30,948 nt of DNA from a virus: positions 1 through 30,948 of IMG/VR virus record IMGVR_UViG_3300044457_000006. The stretch is one strand, 5' to 3'. This document shows positions 1-9,187 of this stretch, piece by piece. The notes below the pieces were generated by a model. That model was not told the origin of the DNA. It worked only from the letters and a program-made list of their open reading frames with translations, and ran no database searches. The translations under genes were made by a program, and so were the position numbers. The first letter of the stretch is position 1, and each line of letters starts with the position of its first letter.

Positions 1-1871
1 TCAGTCTGCTCCGCGCTTGGATTGAACCCCGGCAAAGTGAAATTCGCGCGAATCTTTGTTTTCTGGCCCTCGGTATCATTCAGCGCATCCGGCAATATCT
101 GCAAGCTGATCGGGATCACATCGGGTGGACGACCTTGAGCATCCGTTGCGTCTCCAATTCGCAGCAGATCAACTCCGAGCGCGATACTATCATCATTATA
201 TATAGCCTGTTTATAGACCTGACATTGAAAGTGAATCAGGTAATCACCTTCAGTCTCGATTGTTTGTTTTAATAACCGAAATGTTTGATTGCTTGCATTG
301 TTGAAAATGTCAGGAGATTTAACCGTGATCACATCCCCGATTGCTATTCCTATTCCATCCCAAAACGGCACCGCAAACTTTATAACCAGATTGGCATTCT
401 GTTCTTCTCTGACTGCGATGGCGGCCAGTATCTGAGCTTGCGCATCATCGTACACTCCACCGTCTTCCCAGAGGTCTATCTTGTCCTCTACAACCTTCTT
501 TTGTGTGCCTCCTGCCCTCGCCTGCGCAACAGGATCATAGAGGGTCACAATTCGCCGCTGCCTCTTTTTGCGGCGATATTGAATTGTGACCTGATTGATT
601 AGCTCGCTCGAATCTTTAACTGTTACGTCTACAAAATCGTTGTGAATCTTGCGCCCGATCACGCCGCTGTCACAGGTGGCGAATGTCGCCACGCTCGTCT
701 CATCGTTACGCTTGCATTTGATCTGGATGAGACCATTTTCAAAGGTTATGAACCCATGAAAATTCCCCAGCATATACTGCGTGACATCAGTGGCTGGTTT
801 CTGCTTGTGAAACTCATAGCGCATCTGGTATCGAGTCGCTGCATAGTTAGAAGAGCTTGTGACAGAATCAAAAGCCGTTGCTGGCTGCCCCAGCGAAAAG
901 TTAGAGTCGCGCAGGTAGTCCTTCAGAATAAGAACAGGGTTTTCAGAAGGAAGCGTTGTATCCTGTAGAGGTCGCCCGTTCGCGAGAATGAGCTTGATAT
1001 TGTTGCTCTTAATGTCGCGATCTTTAGTCCCATCCGTTATCGGGAAAGTGGCAAACCCGTAAGCTACATTAGGATGCGCGCCTCCGTCTGGGAAGCGACT
1101 CAGGTTCGCAGGAGCTGTCTGCCCAGATGAGCCGGGAATGAACTCTATAGAAGTGGCATCGGTGACATTGAACAGTTTCGCGCCCGTCACGGCATTTGCC
1201 GCGAACGGTTGGCCGTTGCACCCGGAGACGATGAAATTGACATCGAGATAGGAACCATTTGCCTGATGACGATAAATCAGCCCGGAAACCTTCATTTCAC
1301 CCGCGCCATAGATAACAGGAACAACTAACTCTTGCTCATCATCTTCGTTGGTCTGCCCGCTGGCCTCTGTCGGATTGAAGCCATACTGCTGGATTTTTTT
1401 TGCAGGTAACTTAGCGTCGAGGGAATCCCAAAAGAAGCTGACCGTGATCGTCACCGTTTTCTCTTCGCCATTATAGTCACGCGCGCCGGTGAAGCCCCAG
1501 AACACCTTCGGTATAGCATCGCCAGCATCAGGCGAATAGACATGAACGAAGACCTTCGCGTCTTCGAGGTTCTGAGAAGCTTCAAGCGATGTAAAAGGAA
1601 AGCTGGAAGAGCCATTGTCAGCAAGATTATCGATCTTGATTTGTAGCTTGGAGAAATCCGCGCGCTTGCGATCTATCAACCCCGCTTCTAAGGAAGGTAT
1701 TGACATCGCGCGATTCGGTTCCCAGTCGTGCCCGTTCCAATTTACAAACTCGCCAGAGGAATAGTATTTCGTGCCAGCAGGCGCAGGCCACTGAATCTCG
1801 ACAAGAAACAGCGGCGCGCGAGTGCTTGCTGCGCCGATGAGTGCCGAAATGCCTACTGGAAGAGTTCGCAT
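1..1871 (-). CDS. Large tail-tip / hub-like protein, C-terminus cut off
   Basis: My reading of the minus strand is open from an ATG at 1871 to the window edge, giving at least 623 codons. It starts MRTLPVGISALIGAAST and continues with beta-rich sequence (VEIQWPAPAGTKYYSSGEFV, then repeated short Trp/Tyr strands). The start lies 15 bases after the TAA of the preceding gene in the same frame, with GGAG just upstream. Position after the tape measure and a short distal tail protein is where siphoviruses encode the tail-tip hub, and the N-terminal 150 residues recall small tail proteins that form the distal hub. The rest has no motif I can name. Being immediately downstream of tape measure and distal tail genes, it probably joins tube end to fibre and contacts the host surface. 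Hub function is inferred from position and fold-like composition; the reading frame is certain. Confidence 0.75.
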   Translation of the reverse strand, partial: MRTLPVGISALIGAASTRAPLFLVEIQWPAPAGTKYYSSGEFVNWNGHDWEPNRAMSIPSLEAGLIDRKRADFSKLQIKIDNLADNGSSSFPFTSLEASQNLEDAKVFVHVYSPDAGDAIPKVFWGFTGARDYNGEEKTVTITVSFFWDSLDAKLPAKKIQQYGFNPTEASGQTNEDDEQELVVPVIYGAGEMKVSGLIYRHQANGSYLDVNFIVSGCNGQPFAANAVTGAKLFNVTDATSIEFIPGSSGQTAPANLSRFPDGGAHPNVAYGFATFPITDGTKDRDIKSNNIKLILANGRPLQDTTLPSENPVLILKDYLRDSNFSLGQPATAFDSVTSSSNYAATRYQMRYEFHKQKPATDVTQYMLGNFHGFITFENGLIQIKCKRNDETSVATFATCDSGVIGRKIHNDFVDVTVKDSSELINQVTIQYRRKKRQRRIVTLYDPVAQARAGGTQKKVVEDKIDLWEDGGVYDDAQAQILAAIAVREEQNANLVIKFAVPFWDGIGIAIGDVITVKSPDIFNNASNQTFRLLKQTIETEGDYLIHFQCQVYKQAIYNDDSIALGVDLLRIGDATDAQGRPPDVIPISLQILPDALNDTEGQKTKIRANFTLPGFNPSAEQT

Positions 1872-1886
1872 ATCTCCGATCCCGCA

Positions 1887-2273
1887 TTAATCTAAAAACA
1901 AAACATTCAGAGTTCCCGAATAGCTGCATTGGTCTTCGCGCGTGAAGTTAATTCCGCTATCCAGAAAGATTGCAGTGTGCCTACCTGTAGAGCTGCCTCC
2001 GGTTGGATCAACCGAGTTCACAACATTCGGATCGTAAACGAAGAATTGATCGCCGGGTGAAGTTGCTTGTTTGCGTGCGATAAAGAAGGCTTCGATTGAG
2101 TCATACTCAGTTTGAGTCAACTCATCGAAGTTTAGTGATCGCGTCTTGTGAACGGCTGAACTTTTCAAATATCGGCGATAGCTCAAGTCTGGGTAGATAC
2201 GTTGAACCTCATCAAATGACACACCAATGCCATATCCCAAAGACGGTTGAATTGGCAGCACAGAAGTAGGCAT
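1887..2273 (-). CDS. Distal/minor tail protein
   Basis: A 128-residue protein encoded directly after the tape measure: its ATG is adjacent to the tape-measure TAA. The core pattern, an Arg-Ser-Leu-Asn-Phe strand followed by LTQTEYDSIEAFFIARK and then FFVYDP, resembles the small minor tail proteins of the lambda gpM / DUF2460 type, which cap the tape measure or tail tube end. It has no signal peptide or membrane segment. Its neighbours (tape measure upstream, large tail-tip protein downstream) support a role at the distal end of the tail. The family assignment is by pattern only. Confidence 0.65.
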   Translation of the reverse strand: MPTSVLPIQPSLGYGIGVSFDEVQRIYPDLSYRRYLKSSAVHKTRSLNFDELTQTEYDSIEAFFIARKQATSPGDQFFVYDPNVVNSVDPTGGSSTGRHTAIFLDSGINFTREDQCSYSGTLNVLFLD

Positions 2274-5200
2274 TTAGAAGTTCGCTACCTTTCTGATAAC
2301 GTCCTTGTGTGTCTTTTGAACATTGGTTCGAGTCAGCACCTGCTTGCCCTCAATCAAGTCGTTAGAAAGGTTCCGATCAAGTTGAATAATCAGTGGCTGG
2401 CTGTTTCTTGAACCAGAGGTCGGGAATGGGATCACATTTGTGGGAGGCCCACTTCTTCCTGTTGCGGTCGCAGCACTGCCGCCGCTCGCTGCACTACCGC
2501 TCCCAGCAGACGCAGAGGAATTATGCTGGCTGAACTTAGATGCAAGACCAGTCATCACTGCACCGAATGCCAACATTGCTATACCGGCTGCGGCCAGTGC
2601 TCCAGCGCTCCAATTCAGCCCAGGAATGAAAGCAAAGCCAGCAGCAGCAAGCACGAACAATGTGCCAAGCTGAATTGCAATTTCGCCTATTATGCGGAAG
2701 AAGCTAACTAACAACGCATGACCTAAACTGTCAGTTCCAGCAACAGCCCCTGCAATCGCATCCGTGAATGCGTGAATCCCGGCAGTAAGCACGCCTTCCC
2801 AATCAACCATCTGCCTGAGCACATCTATAGCGGAAACATTTGTAGCCGTAAGCAGCCTTACTCGCTCTTCAAATTGATCAACTGAGCGGCTGGCTGAACC
2901 GAAATATTTGTCTACATCACTGGCAGCAATGCCAACGTCTTTCAATTTATCGAGCGAACCTTCGATCCTGAGATTAATTGCGAAGCTTTGCTCATCTGAC
3001 AAAGCGCCTGGACGTATTCTCGAAAGCAGTTGATTGCGTACCCGCTCAACCTCCTTCATCTGCTCAATCTGAAGTCTGTTTTGCTGCCTCCACCACAACA
3101 CATTGCTTTTATGCACATCATCAAGTAATTTGACCCTGATCTTATAAATATCTCCTGCGAGATTTCTTTCGGCCTCCAGAGCCTTTACGTTGAACTTATC
3201 GGTCTCATCCGACAACCATCTTAGATAATCGCCTTCGAGCGCTCGCTTATAATCATCCAATGCTATAAATATGAAAATGTCATCATCTGACATCTTGCGA
3301 AGCCTTCGCTCTTCTTGTGCGAACTCTGCTACAATCGTTGCTTGCCTTCTGTCAGTTTCCTCCTTGATTCCGCGTATCTGAATTTGGCGAATCCTGTCAT
3401 AAACGTCCTGCTCTGCATTGAGCCGCGCTTGCTCAATGCCAGCAATCTGCGCCCGCTCCATCCGATCAATAGCAGCAAGCGCAGCAGCCCTATCCCGGTT
3501 GTTTACTTGCAGGTGAGCGCGAAGAGCCTGCGCCTCGATATGGAACTTGGCTTCCTGCGCTCCAGGTGTAGAACCGCGCAAAGCTATCTCTGCTTCATCG
3601 GCCCGTTTGGCCAGGTCTATGAGGGCATTTGAATAAGAACGTGCGGCAGCAGCACCACCCTTATGATGTTCAGCACCTCTTTGAACTGAACTCGCAACCT
3701 TTTCGTGAATAGCAAAGAAAGTGGCCGCTGTATCCGCAGTCTGTTGTAATGCGCGCGCCGCTTCGAGTTCGGTTTGCTTCTTCTTATTTACGCCATCCGT
3801 GAGCGCGTGGGTTACGGTCAGTTCTTTTTGTTTGGCTCTGACCTGATCTTCGATAGCCGCTTGGTTAGCCAGATAAACATCTCTTTGACTCTTTCCGGCA
3901 GCCAGGTCACGATTGATCTGATCATTTAACTGCTCGCGCGTCTTCGCTTGCCCTTCACTGGTAGCTGAAAGATTACGTTGGGCAATTCTTACCGTATCCA
4001 GCGCCGCTGCCCACTCAAGTTCAGCACGCGCAGTTCCGTAAAGCACACCTATCATTTGTTCAAGCGCAGAACTGTTGATACCAAGCTGGCTTGCCTGATC
4101 TCTAAGCTTCTGCTCAGAAATATTCAATGTATCAACCAATCTGATAAGTGATTTTGAATGCTCTCTAAGCGTACCTTCAGCCTTGCTGCGTTCGTTTTCT
4201 TCGGTTTGCATCGCCAGTTTTGCAGCATCAATAGCCTCAACCTGTTGTTGCATTGCGTAATTTAAAGCTTCCTCAGTTCTGCTAAAACTCGTAGCTACTT
4301 TTGCCGCCTCTTCTTGTGAAACTGCCACTTCGCCGGTCAACACCTTCATCTTATATTGTGAAAAAGCTAATTCGTTTTGTTGATCGGCCAACCCTTCATT
4401 CGCGGCTCTCAAAATGTTTTGCGCTCTTATAGCCTCATTGGTTTTGTCATTTGCCTGATCGCTCGCTTTAGCAAAGTTCAACATTGTAGCTGCCAGGTCT
4501 ACGCCGAGAATTTGCTTCAGACTATCGTTTTGCTGATTAAGGCTACCTTTGAATATATCGCTCGCATTTGTGAGTTGGCCGAAGACTCTGGCTAAATCGA
4601 TGTCGCGCTGGATAAGCTCTTCGGTAACTCTTAAAGAATCCTCACTGACTTCTTTCTGCTTGTCCTGAGCTTCCCCAAGCTCAAGGAAGTGCCCAATCAG
4701 AGTGCCGCCCACGGTCAAAAGCAAAGACATCCCCACACTCATTCCACCGAGCGACCTGATCACTGCACTGACCGGCGCATCATATCCGGCCCAAGCGGTT
4801 CCCTGGCTTGAAATCTGAGTCGTCGTCGTATTCATAAGGGTAGAGAGAATACCCATAGCCCCGCTCGTTTTACCGAGGCTCTCATTCGATTTATCCTGTG
4901 CTGCGATTGTGGCGCTTGTGGCCTGGCGAATTCTTTCAAGCTCTGCGGCGGACTCTTGCCTTGCGGCAGCTACCCTTTGCATTGATGCAGCCGCACGGGC
5001 GGAAGCTGCGGTTTCATCACTCCATGCGGCTGCAAGTTTTCTTACTTCTGTTCCGGCTTGTGCCGCGCCAGCAGTGAAGCGCCTTGTTGCTTCTATGTTA
5101 GTGTTCACAGTAGCAGTAGCACTTTGCGCAGCCCTTTCATATCCAGACATCGCCGTCGCGGCGACAGCAGTTCCCGATTGCGCAGCAGCCCCTATGCCTT

Positions 5201-5285
5201 TGACATCACCACTTAATGCCTTCACGGTAGCGGCGGCTTGCGTCGCATCAGCAAGGATTACTACTGATACTTTCCTGTCACCCAT
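2274..5285 (-). CDS. Tape measure protein
   Basis: A very long helical protein of about 1003 residues, rich in Ala, Gln and Glu with long coiled-coil stretches, and a hydrophobic segment pair near the C-terminus (about residues 880-950 of this start, GEIAIQLGTLFVLAAAGFAF and a second Ala/Gly-rich helix). This is the typical build of a phage tape measure, which sets tail length and enters the cell envelope during DNA injection. I chose the ATG at 5285 because it overlaps the stop of the chaperone gene (ATGGGTGA) and has GAGAA upstream; an in-frame ATG at 5324 would add 13 residues inside the chaperone gene. By the usual rule of about 0.15 nm per residue the tail would be near 150 nm, an inference. 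It follows the frameshifted chaperone pair, as in lambda G-GT-H. Confidence 0.93.
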   Translation of the reverse strand: MGDRKVSVVILADATQAAATVKALSGDVKGIGAAAQSGTAVAATAMSGYERAAQSATATVNTNIEATRRFTAGAAQAGTEVRKLAAAWSDETAASARAAASMQRVAAARQESAAELERIRQATSATIAAQDKSNESLGKTSGAMGILSTLMNTTTTQISSQGTAWAGYDAPVSAVIRSLGGMSVGMSLLLTVGGTLIGHFLELGEAQDKQKEVSEDSLRVTEELIQRDIDLARVFGQLTNASDIFKGSLNQQNDSLKQILGVDLAATMLNFAKASDQANDKTNEAIRAQNILRAANEGLADQQNELAFSQYKMKVLTGEVAVSQEEAAKVATSFSRTEEALNYAMQQQVEAIDAAKLAMQTEENERSKAEGTLREHSKSLIRLVDTLNISEQKLRDQASQLGINSSALEQMIGVLYGTARAELEWAAALDTVRIAQRNLSATSEGQAKTREQLNDQINRDLAAGKSQRDVYLANQAAIEDQVRAKQKELTVTHALTDGVNKKKQTELEAARALQQTADTAATFFAIHEKVASSVQRGAEHHKGGAAAARSYSNALIDLAKRADEAEIALRGSTPGAQEAKFHIEAQALRAHLQVNNRDRAAALAAIDRMERAQIAGIEQARLNAEQDVYDRIRQIQIRGIKEETDRRQATIVAEFAQEERRLRKMSDDDIFIFIALDDYKRALEGDYLRWLSDETDKFNVKALEAERNLAGDIYKIRVKLLDDVHKSNVLWWRQQNRLQIEQMKEVERVRNQLLSRIRPGALSDEQSFAINLRIEGSLDKLKDVGIAASDVDKYFGSASRSVDQFEERVRLLTATNVSAIDVLRQMVDWEGVLTAGIHAFTDAIAGAVAGTDSLGHALLVSFFRIIGEIAIQLGTLFVLAAAGFAFIPGLNWSAGALAAAGIAMLAFGAVMTGLASKFSQHNSSASAGSGSAASGGSAATATGRSGPPTNVIPFPTSGSRNSQPLIIQLDRNLSNDLIEGKQVLTRTNVQKTHKDVIRKVANF

Positions 5286-6041
5286 CGTTTTTCTCGTTTG
5301 CTTTGAAAGCGTGATAGGCTTCACGCTCTCTCATTTTAGCTCTGGCAACACGGGCATATTCCCAAGTGAACATATCTATTTCCGCAAGGGGCGGTTTGCC
5401 AGTCTCGATATAATCAAGGGCGTCGAACGCTTCCAGAGCTGCGTCGTAGTAAAAAACATCACCGCATTTTTTAATGATGGCTTCGACTACACTTCGCTCG
5501 AATGAGCAAGCCGAACAACCTCCAGACTGATCGCGCAACGCCTTTTGAGTAAGCAGTGATCCATATTCATCCCAAATCCATTCGGAGCATCCGTCTTTGT
5601 GATAATCAATTTCATACGGGTTCTGCTTCTCTCGGCGCTTGATTATTATCCCGACCGCCCGTTTCAGTTTCCCAATTCTTCGGCTTCAGGAAGGGCTATG
5701 CGGAGATAGCGCCCAAGCACCATGTCTATGAGCAGTCCATATTGACCAGTGTCAGACAACATCACTTGTTTGGCGGTAGTATTATTATCAACCAACAACT
5801 TCTCTTCTGCTTCGGTAAGCCCTTCGATTGCTATGCACTTCTTTTCAAAGAGAAAGTACACTGCGGCTTCAGGATTACCCCTTTTTCTGCCACCGCGCCC
5901 GTATGTAATATCGTTGTAAGTTTTATGAGAAACCTTATCCAGCTTCTCAAACACAAAAATCCGATCCTGGCCCTCCGATGTGCGTGAGGGGACTTTCACC
6001 CGAATGTCATCATCAACGATTACGTCCTCAAAAAGCTTCAT
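5278..6041 (-). CDS. Tail assembly chaperone fusion (GT-like) made by -1 frameshift
   Basis: The frame downstream of the 125-residue chaperone is open from inside the end of that gene to the TGA at 5278, without a good start of its own: the only nearby start is a TTG at 5538, and about 43 in-frame codons precede it. The two frames overlap at the heptamer GGGAAAC (5667-5673), read as GGA AAC then TGA in the zero frame and as GGG AAA in the -1 frame. This is a textbook X XXY YYZ slippery site in exactly the lambda G/GT position. Slippage gives a protein of 254 residues whose extension starts LKRAVGIIIKRREKQNPYEI and contains several Cys. It would act with the shorter form to assemble the tail tube around the tape measure. 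I could not evaluate a stimulatory RNA fold. Confidence 0.8.
5664..6041 (-). CDS. Tail assembly chaperone (G-like)
   Basis: A soluble, charged 125-residue protein encoded between tail tube and tape measure, the standard place for the lambda G-type chaperone. The ATG at 6041 has a strong Shine-Dalgarno (AGGAGGGAATT). It ends four bases after the slippery GGGAAAC, so most ribosomes should stop here and a minority continue in the -1 frame. The role, by family knowledge, is to keep the tape measure soluble and recruit tube subunits; it is not expected in the finished virion. Sequence similarity alone would not identify it; position and the frameshift do. Confidence 0.8.
   Translation of the reverse strand: MKLFEDVIVDDDIRVKVPSRTSEGQDRIFVFEKLDKVSHKTYNDITYGRGGRKRGNPEAAVYFLFEKKCIAIEGLTEAEEKLLVDNNTTAKQVMLSDTGQYGLLIDMVLGRYLRIALPEAEELGN
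5667..5673 (-). promoter_or_regulatory. Slippery heptamer GGGAAAC for -1 ribosomal frameshifting
   Basis: Read on the minus strand, G GGA AAC sits in the zero frame immediately before the TGA of the short chaperone. Both P- and A-site tRNAs can re-pair at GGG AAA, giving the extended product. The site is of the class used by lambda (GGGAAAG). Confidence 0.82.
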
Positions 6042-6079
6042 AATTCCCTCCTGAGATTATCAATCTTCGCTGGTGCTTC

Positions 6080-7096
6080 TTACGGCGACGCAACGAGGTA
6101 GAGAGCCGAGCCGGTCTTGCAAGTCCACACATCCGGGCCGCTGTCAGCTATGATGTCCAGCGGGTCAACCTTGCAACTCAGCGTCGTCTCAAGGTCATCC
6201 GCATCCTCGTCTGCCGTGATGTAGATGCTATCCATCAACACCGATACTGATCGCGATGCGGATACGGTGAGAGACAACTGCAAAGTCAGTAGCGTCTCAG
6301 CGTCGGCGTACCCGTAGATCGCATCGCTCTTGTCGCCTGTCACGACAAATTCAACCGCAATGTTTGGATTACCTTTGCCGTACTTATAGCGCGGCACATA
6401 GATTCCGGCGTTAGCCGTTTTCGTCGGCACAACTCCATAGTTCTTTGTGATCTTCCACGAAAGAACTCTGTCCGTTATGTCAGTAACACCGCCTCCGTTT
6501 GGATAGAGTTTGAAAGCAAGGTGACTGTTGAGCAGTCCAGTAAGAGCAGTCAGCGATGACGGAAAACTGAACGATGATTTTGTCGTCTCTGATCCGTCGT
6601 GCTTCAGGTTATAGGTGAGCTTGACTTCATCACGCCCACTCCCTTCGAGCGTGAACTGATCAACGCAGACACCTTTATAAAGTTTATAGCCGCTGGTTAA
6701 GCCTGCGCAGACGATACCCTCCACGAGGCTTGTGCTATATGGATAGTTCGTGCAATTTGTCGGGTCTTTACCAGTATGTGTCCAGGGATCAGCCGAGCCG
6801 CTAGAAGCAAAGTTGCCGCCGCTGCCTAAAGCCAGCAACGATGTCACCATCTCAACTGTGGCATCCATCTTGCGGCTGATCATTCCGGCGCGCGATTTCA
6901 CCTGCCGCAACGTTTTGCCCCGCGCACCGTTGATCCTGCCCGCATTCGTGCGGAATTCCTTCTCGATCTTCGCAGGCGCGAATTCATCCATTTCGACCCA
7001 GGTCGTCAAATCCGCGTCTGCGACTTGCGTTCCGAAAACCGCCTCTCTCTTTGTCAGTGATAAAGCTTGACGAAAGGCATTTATATTACCGCCCAT
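6080..7096 (-). CDS. Major tail tube protein
   Basis: A 338-residue protein rich in Ser, Thr, Gly and Lys with alternating beta-strand composition and no signal peptide. It has a good Shine-Dalgarno (GAGGTGA) before the ATG. It lies between the tail terminator/completion genes and the tail chaperones, the conserved location for the tube subunit. N-terminal text such as QVADADLTTWVEMDEFAP and the C-terminal strands fit tube proteins of siphoviruses, which stack as hexameric rings around the tape measure. No sheath gene is next to it, which argues for a non-contractile tail. The assignment rests on length, composition and synteny. Confidence 0.75.
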   Translation of the reverse strand: MGGNINAFRQALSLTKREAVFGTQVADADLTTWVEMDEFAPAKIEKEFRTNAGRINGARGKTLRQVKSRAGMISRKMDATVEMVTSLLALGSGGNFASSGSADPWTHTGKDPTNCTNYPYSTSLVEGIVCAGLTSGYKLYKGVCVDQFTLEGSGRDEVKLTYNLKHDGSETTKSSFSFPSSLTALTGLLNSHLAFKLYPNGGGVTDITDRVLSWKITKNYGVVPTKTANAGIYVPRYKYGKGNPNIAVEFVVTGDKSDAIYGYADAETLLTLQLSLTVSASRSVSVLMDSIYITADEDADDLETTLSCKVDPLDIIADSGPDVWTCKTGSALYLVASP

Positions 7097-7135
7097 ATTT
7101 TCACCTCACGGGTTTAGTCAGTAGCCTTTAGCGGA

Positions 7136-7387
7136 CTATGACTTTTTGGTTTTTGTCTTTGAATCGGGCGCTTCAATAAAGAAGCCTGAAGCGATTGCCG
7201 CGACCGCAATAATCGCCTTTACCTCGAATTCAGCTTTGCCCGCCTCTGGATACCAGAGTTGCATTTGACCGCTGCCGTCTTCATAAGGAATGCAGGTCGC
7301 CGGTTCACTCCCTTCGCGTTGAATCTTCACGCGACGGCTGTCTGGTTTATCATCCGCCGCAGGTTGAGTTGCGTTGTCTTCTGCCAT
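7136..7387 (-). CDS. Small tail-region protein of unknown function
   Basis: An 83-residue acidic-then-basic protein (Lys-rich C-terminus KTKTKKS) encoded between the tail terminator and tube genes with seven bases from the former. A central strand-like stretch (MQLWYPEAGKAEFEVKAIIA) is followed by a short hydrophobic run that is too brief and too alanine-rich to call a membrane segment. I do not recognise a family. Its place within the head-tail block suggests a minor structural or assembly role. Confidence 0.6.
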   Translation of the reverse strand: MAEDNATQPAADDKPDSRRVKIQREGSEPATCIPYEDGSGQMQLWYPEAGKAEFEVKAIIAVAAIASGFFIEAPDSKTKTKKS

Positions 7388-7393
7388 AAGTCC

Positions 7394-7888
7394 TCACTCA
7401 CAGTTTGAATTTTTGACCGTTATAGTGATCCGTAGGTTAGGTCGATGAAATGCCCAATCGCCAATGATCTTGTCTTCAAAATCGGTAGGCAATTCAAGCC
7501 CATCGTGAGATACGGTTGCGCCAAGTCCCAGCGGCCCTTGCTCGGTCTCGGTTTCTATAAGCGCAGCAAGAGCTTCAAGTTTTGCTGTCACTATTTCTTC
7601 AGTGGCAACCGAGTCATCATCATCGTCCTTCAATCCAAAGTAGCAGCGAATTTCATATTGATGTTCAACCTGTACAAGTCGCTGGGGGATACCTCTCAAA
7701 GTCGGCGTGCGCCGAACTCTGCGAATCATATAAGCATTAAATAAGTTGTCTTCATCACGCAGCAGATTCAGATACTCTGCGATGCGATTGGCTTTCGGAT
7801 AACGAATCCGGCGATGCACACGCGCTTTCGGATCATTTTCTTTGATCTTAACAACCAGAGCCGAGCGCAATGTTGGTTCGCTGATCAT
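7394..7888 (-). CDS. Putative tail terminator protein
   Basis: About 164 residues from the ATG at 7888, which follows the TGA of the upstream gene by one base and has AGGTGG/GAG upstream; an ATG at 7927 would overlap the upstream gene and looks spurious. The protein is compact and mixed alpha/beta, with an acidic run DDDDD near the middle and a strand-rich C-terminus (NLRITITVKNS). Size and position, after the gp10-like completion protein and before the tube, match the minor tail/terminator protein that caps the tail tube and joins it to the head. This is inference from order. Confidence 0.55.
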   Translation of the reverse strand: MISEPTLRSALVVKIKENDPKARVHRRIRYPKANRIAEYLNLLRDEDNLFNAYMIRRVRRTPTLRGIPQRLVQVEHQYEIRCYFGLKDDDDDSVATEEIVTAKLEALAALIETETEQGPLGLGATVSHDGLELPTDFEDKIIGDWAFHRPNLRITITVKNSNCE

Positions 7889-7889
7889 C

Positions 7890-8471
7890 TCAATCCACCT
7901 GAAAAATTTCGTCAATCGCGCTATCAATCTCTCGATTGATGAGCTGGGTATTTTGTCTGAAGGCTTCGCCTATCGGGCGCTTGGGCCGAATACCGTCATG
8001 CACGATTTTGCGCCCTACTGATAAAGTAGCTTGGCGAAGTAGTTCATCATTACTGAGACTTGTCTCCTTGATGTCGTGCTCTTCCAAATAGCGAGCGTGG
8101 ATAGCCTCAATCCCAATAGTTCTCTCAACCCACTGTTCTAACTCCCCGATGTTAGGAAACGCCGTATTTGGTCTACGTCCGAATTCAACTTCTTCGCCAT
8201 CTTCATTAACCCCCTCGATAATCGCAGCATAGGGTGAAGTTGAAACGACAAGCCCTTGAACTTTCATTGGCGCAAGCTTTTCAGGGATTGGTTGAATGCT
8301 GCTACGAAAGAGTCCGTTATAAGAAGGTGCTTTGGCTTGAGCCTCACCAGTCACCTTTTCAGTCATCGCAATCATCACGGGCAGCATCACTTCATCGAAA
8401 GCGAGTTCCAGACCATCGAAGAACGTGCTGGCCTCATCAATGATTTTGATTTCCAGTACACGGTCGCTCAT
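7890..8471 (-). CDS. Tail completion protein, HK97 gp10-like
   Basis: A 193-residue protein with features of the HK97-gp10 family: an N-terminal helix, an early segment TGEAQAKAPSYNGLFRSSI (alkaline-type 'AP..tG.LR.SI' pattern), then SPYAAIIEGVNEDGEEVEFG and a PF/PN-type loop (RRPNTAFPNIGELEQWVER). These proteins finish the tail or head-tail joint. Its ATG overlaps the upstream stop by four bases (ATGA, 8468-8471), so translation is probably coupled. The C-terminal FRQNTQLINREIDSAI helix is also usual for the family. Confidence 0.75.
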   Translation of the reverse strand: MSDRVLEIKIIDEASTFFDGLELAFDEVMLPVMIAMTEKVTGEAQAKAPSYNGLFRSSIQPIPEKLAPMKVQGLVVSTSPYAAIIEGVNEDGEEVEFGRRPNTAFPNIGELEQWVERTIGIEAIHARYLEEHDIKETSLSNDELLRQATLSVGRKIVHDGIRPKRPIGEAFRQNTQLINREIDSAIDEIFQVD

Positions 8472-9172
8472 CTAAGCCGCCTCCTGTGCGTCAAGCGATC
8501 CCCACCCTGGCTACTTTTTGTATCCCAATTCTTTGTGACTGAAGCGGCTCCAACACTTGAATCGCCTTTGATACCGAAATGTTCGTTCGCCTGCTTGCGC
8601 AGTTCCTTGGCTCGCAGGGCATACTTATCAGTCTTCGGGCCGAACTGCGCAAAGCTCACGTTGTCAGCAGCCTGGCCATCTGAGGTTTGTGTGTAGTAGT
8701 TCGACATATCATCGAAGCCTTCAGCCGCAGCCAGCTTACAGAAGGCATGAAAGTCAGAAGCTGGTATTGTCGAACCTGTAGCGGTGATCGAATGATCGCC
8801 TTTGAAATGGAAGCGAACTTTCTCTCCGTTGCCTATTCCCGCGAAGACTTGAATGACTAAACCATCAGGTGTGCGACGGAACTGCCAATCGCGGCGATCC
8901 AGATACTCAGGCTCACCATCTTCAATGACCGGGAATTCAATCTGAGGATCGCCGCTGATCTCTTCGTCGTAGCCGGTCAAATCAGCTACATTGAATTTGC
9001 CGTTTCCGTCGCTCGTGAGTTCGACAACAATGTTGCCCGGCTTCTTCTTTTTGAAGACTTCGAGCGCGCGATCTATGAGCGAATCCACATTAGGCGGCGC
9101 GAGCACCTCTGCGCCGTCTTGCAGGTGCTCTTTGATCTGCTTTGTGAAGTCTGCTCTGCTCTTTGTTGCCAT
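8468..9172 (-). CDS. Putative head-tail connector / head completion protein
   Basis: A 234-residue protein encoded between the capsid block and the gp10-like gene, where phages carry neck or connector proteins. N-terminal residues (TKQIKEHLQDGAEVLAPPNV then LIDRALEVFKKKKP) are helical; the middle is beta-rich (EPEYLDRRDWQFRRTPDGL, IQVFAGIGNGEKVRFHFKG). An N-terminal helical start plus a later sheet is seen in several gp6/gp36-type adaptors, but I find no diagnostic motif. The C-terminus is Ser/Gly/Arg-rich and probably disordered. Function is inferred from position only. Confidence 0.55.
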   Translation of the reverse strand: MATKSRADFTKQIKEHLQDGAEVLAPPNVDSLIDRALEVFKKKKPGNIVVELTSDGNGKFNVADLTGYDEEISGDPQIEFPVIEDGEPEYLDRRDWQFRRTPDGLVIQVFAGIGNGEKVRFHFKGDHSITATGSTIPASDFHAFCKLAAAEGFDDMSNYYTQTSDGQAADNVSFAQFGPKTDKYALRAKELRKQANEHFGIKGDSSVGAASVTKNWDTKSSQGGDRLTHRRRLR

Positions 9173-9187
9173 TGGTGGAGTAACCTT

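Noticed and set aside
1627-1929. Minus-strand open frame of about 100 codons, Arg/Ser/Cys-rich
   Set aside because: It lies inside the better tail-tip frame starting at 1871, and its composition is typical of an out-of-frame translation.
4909-5505. Plus-strand Ala/Val-rich frame of 198 codons
   Set aside because: It mirrors the Ala-rich tape measure, which explains its composition.
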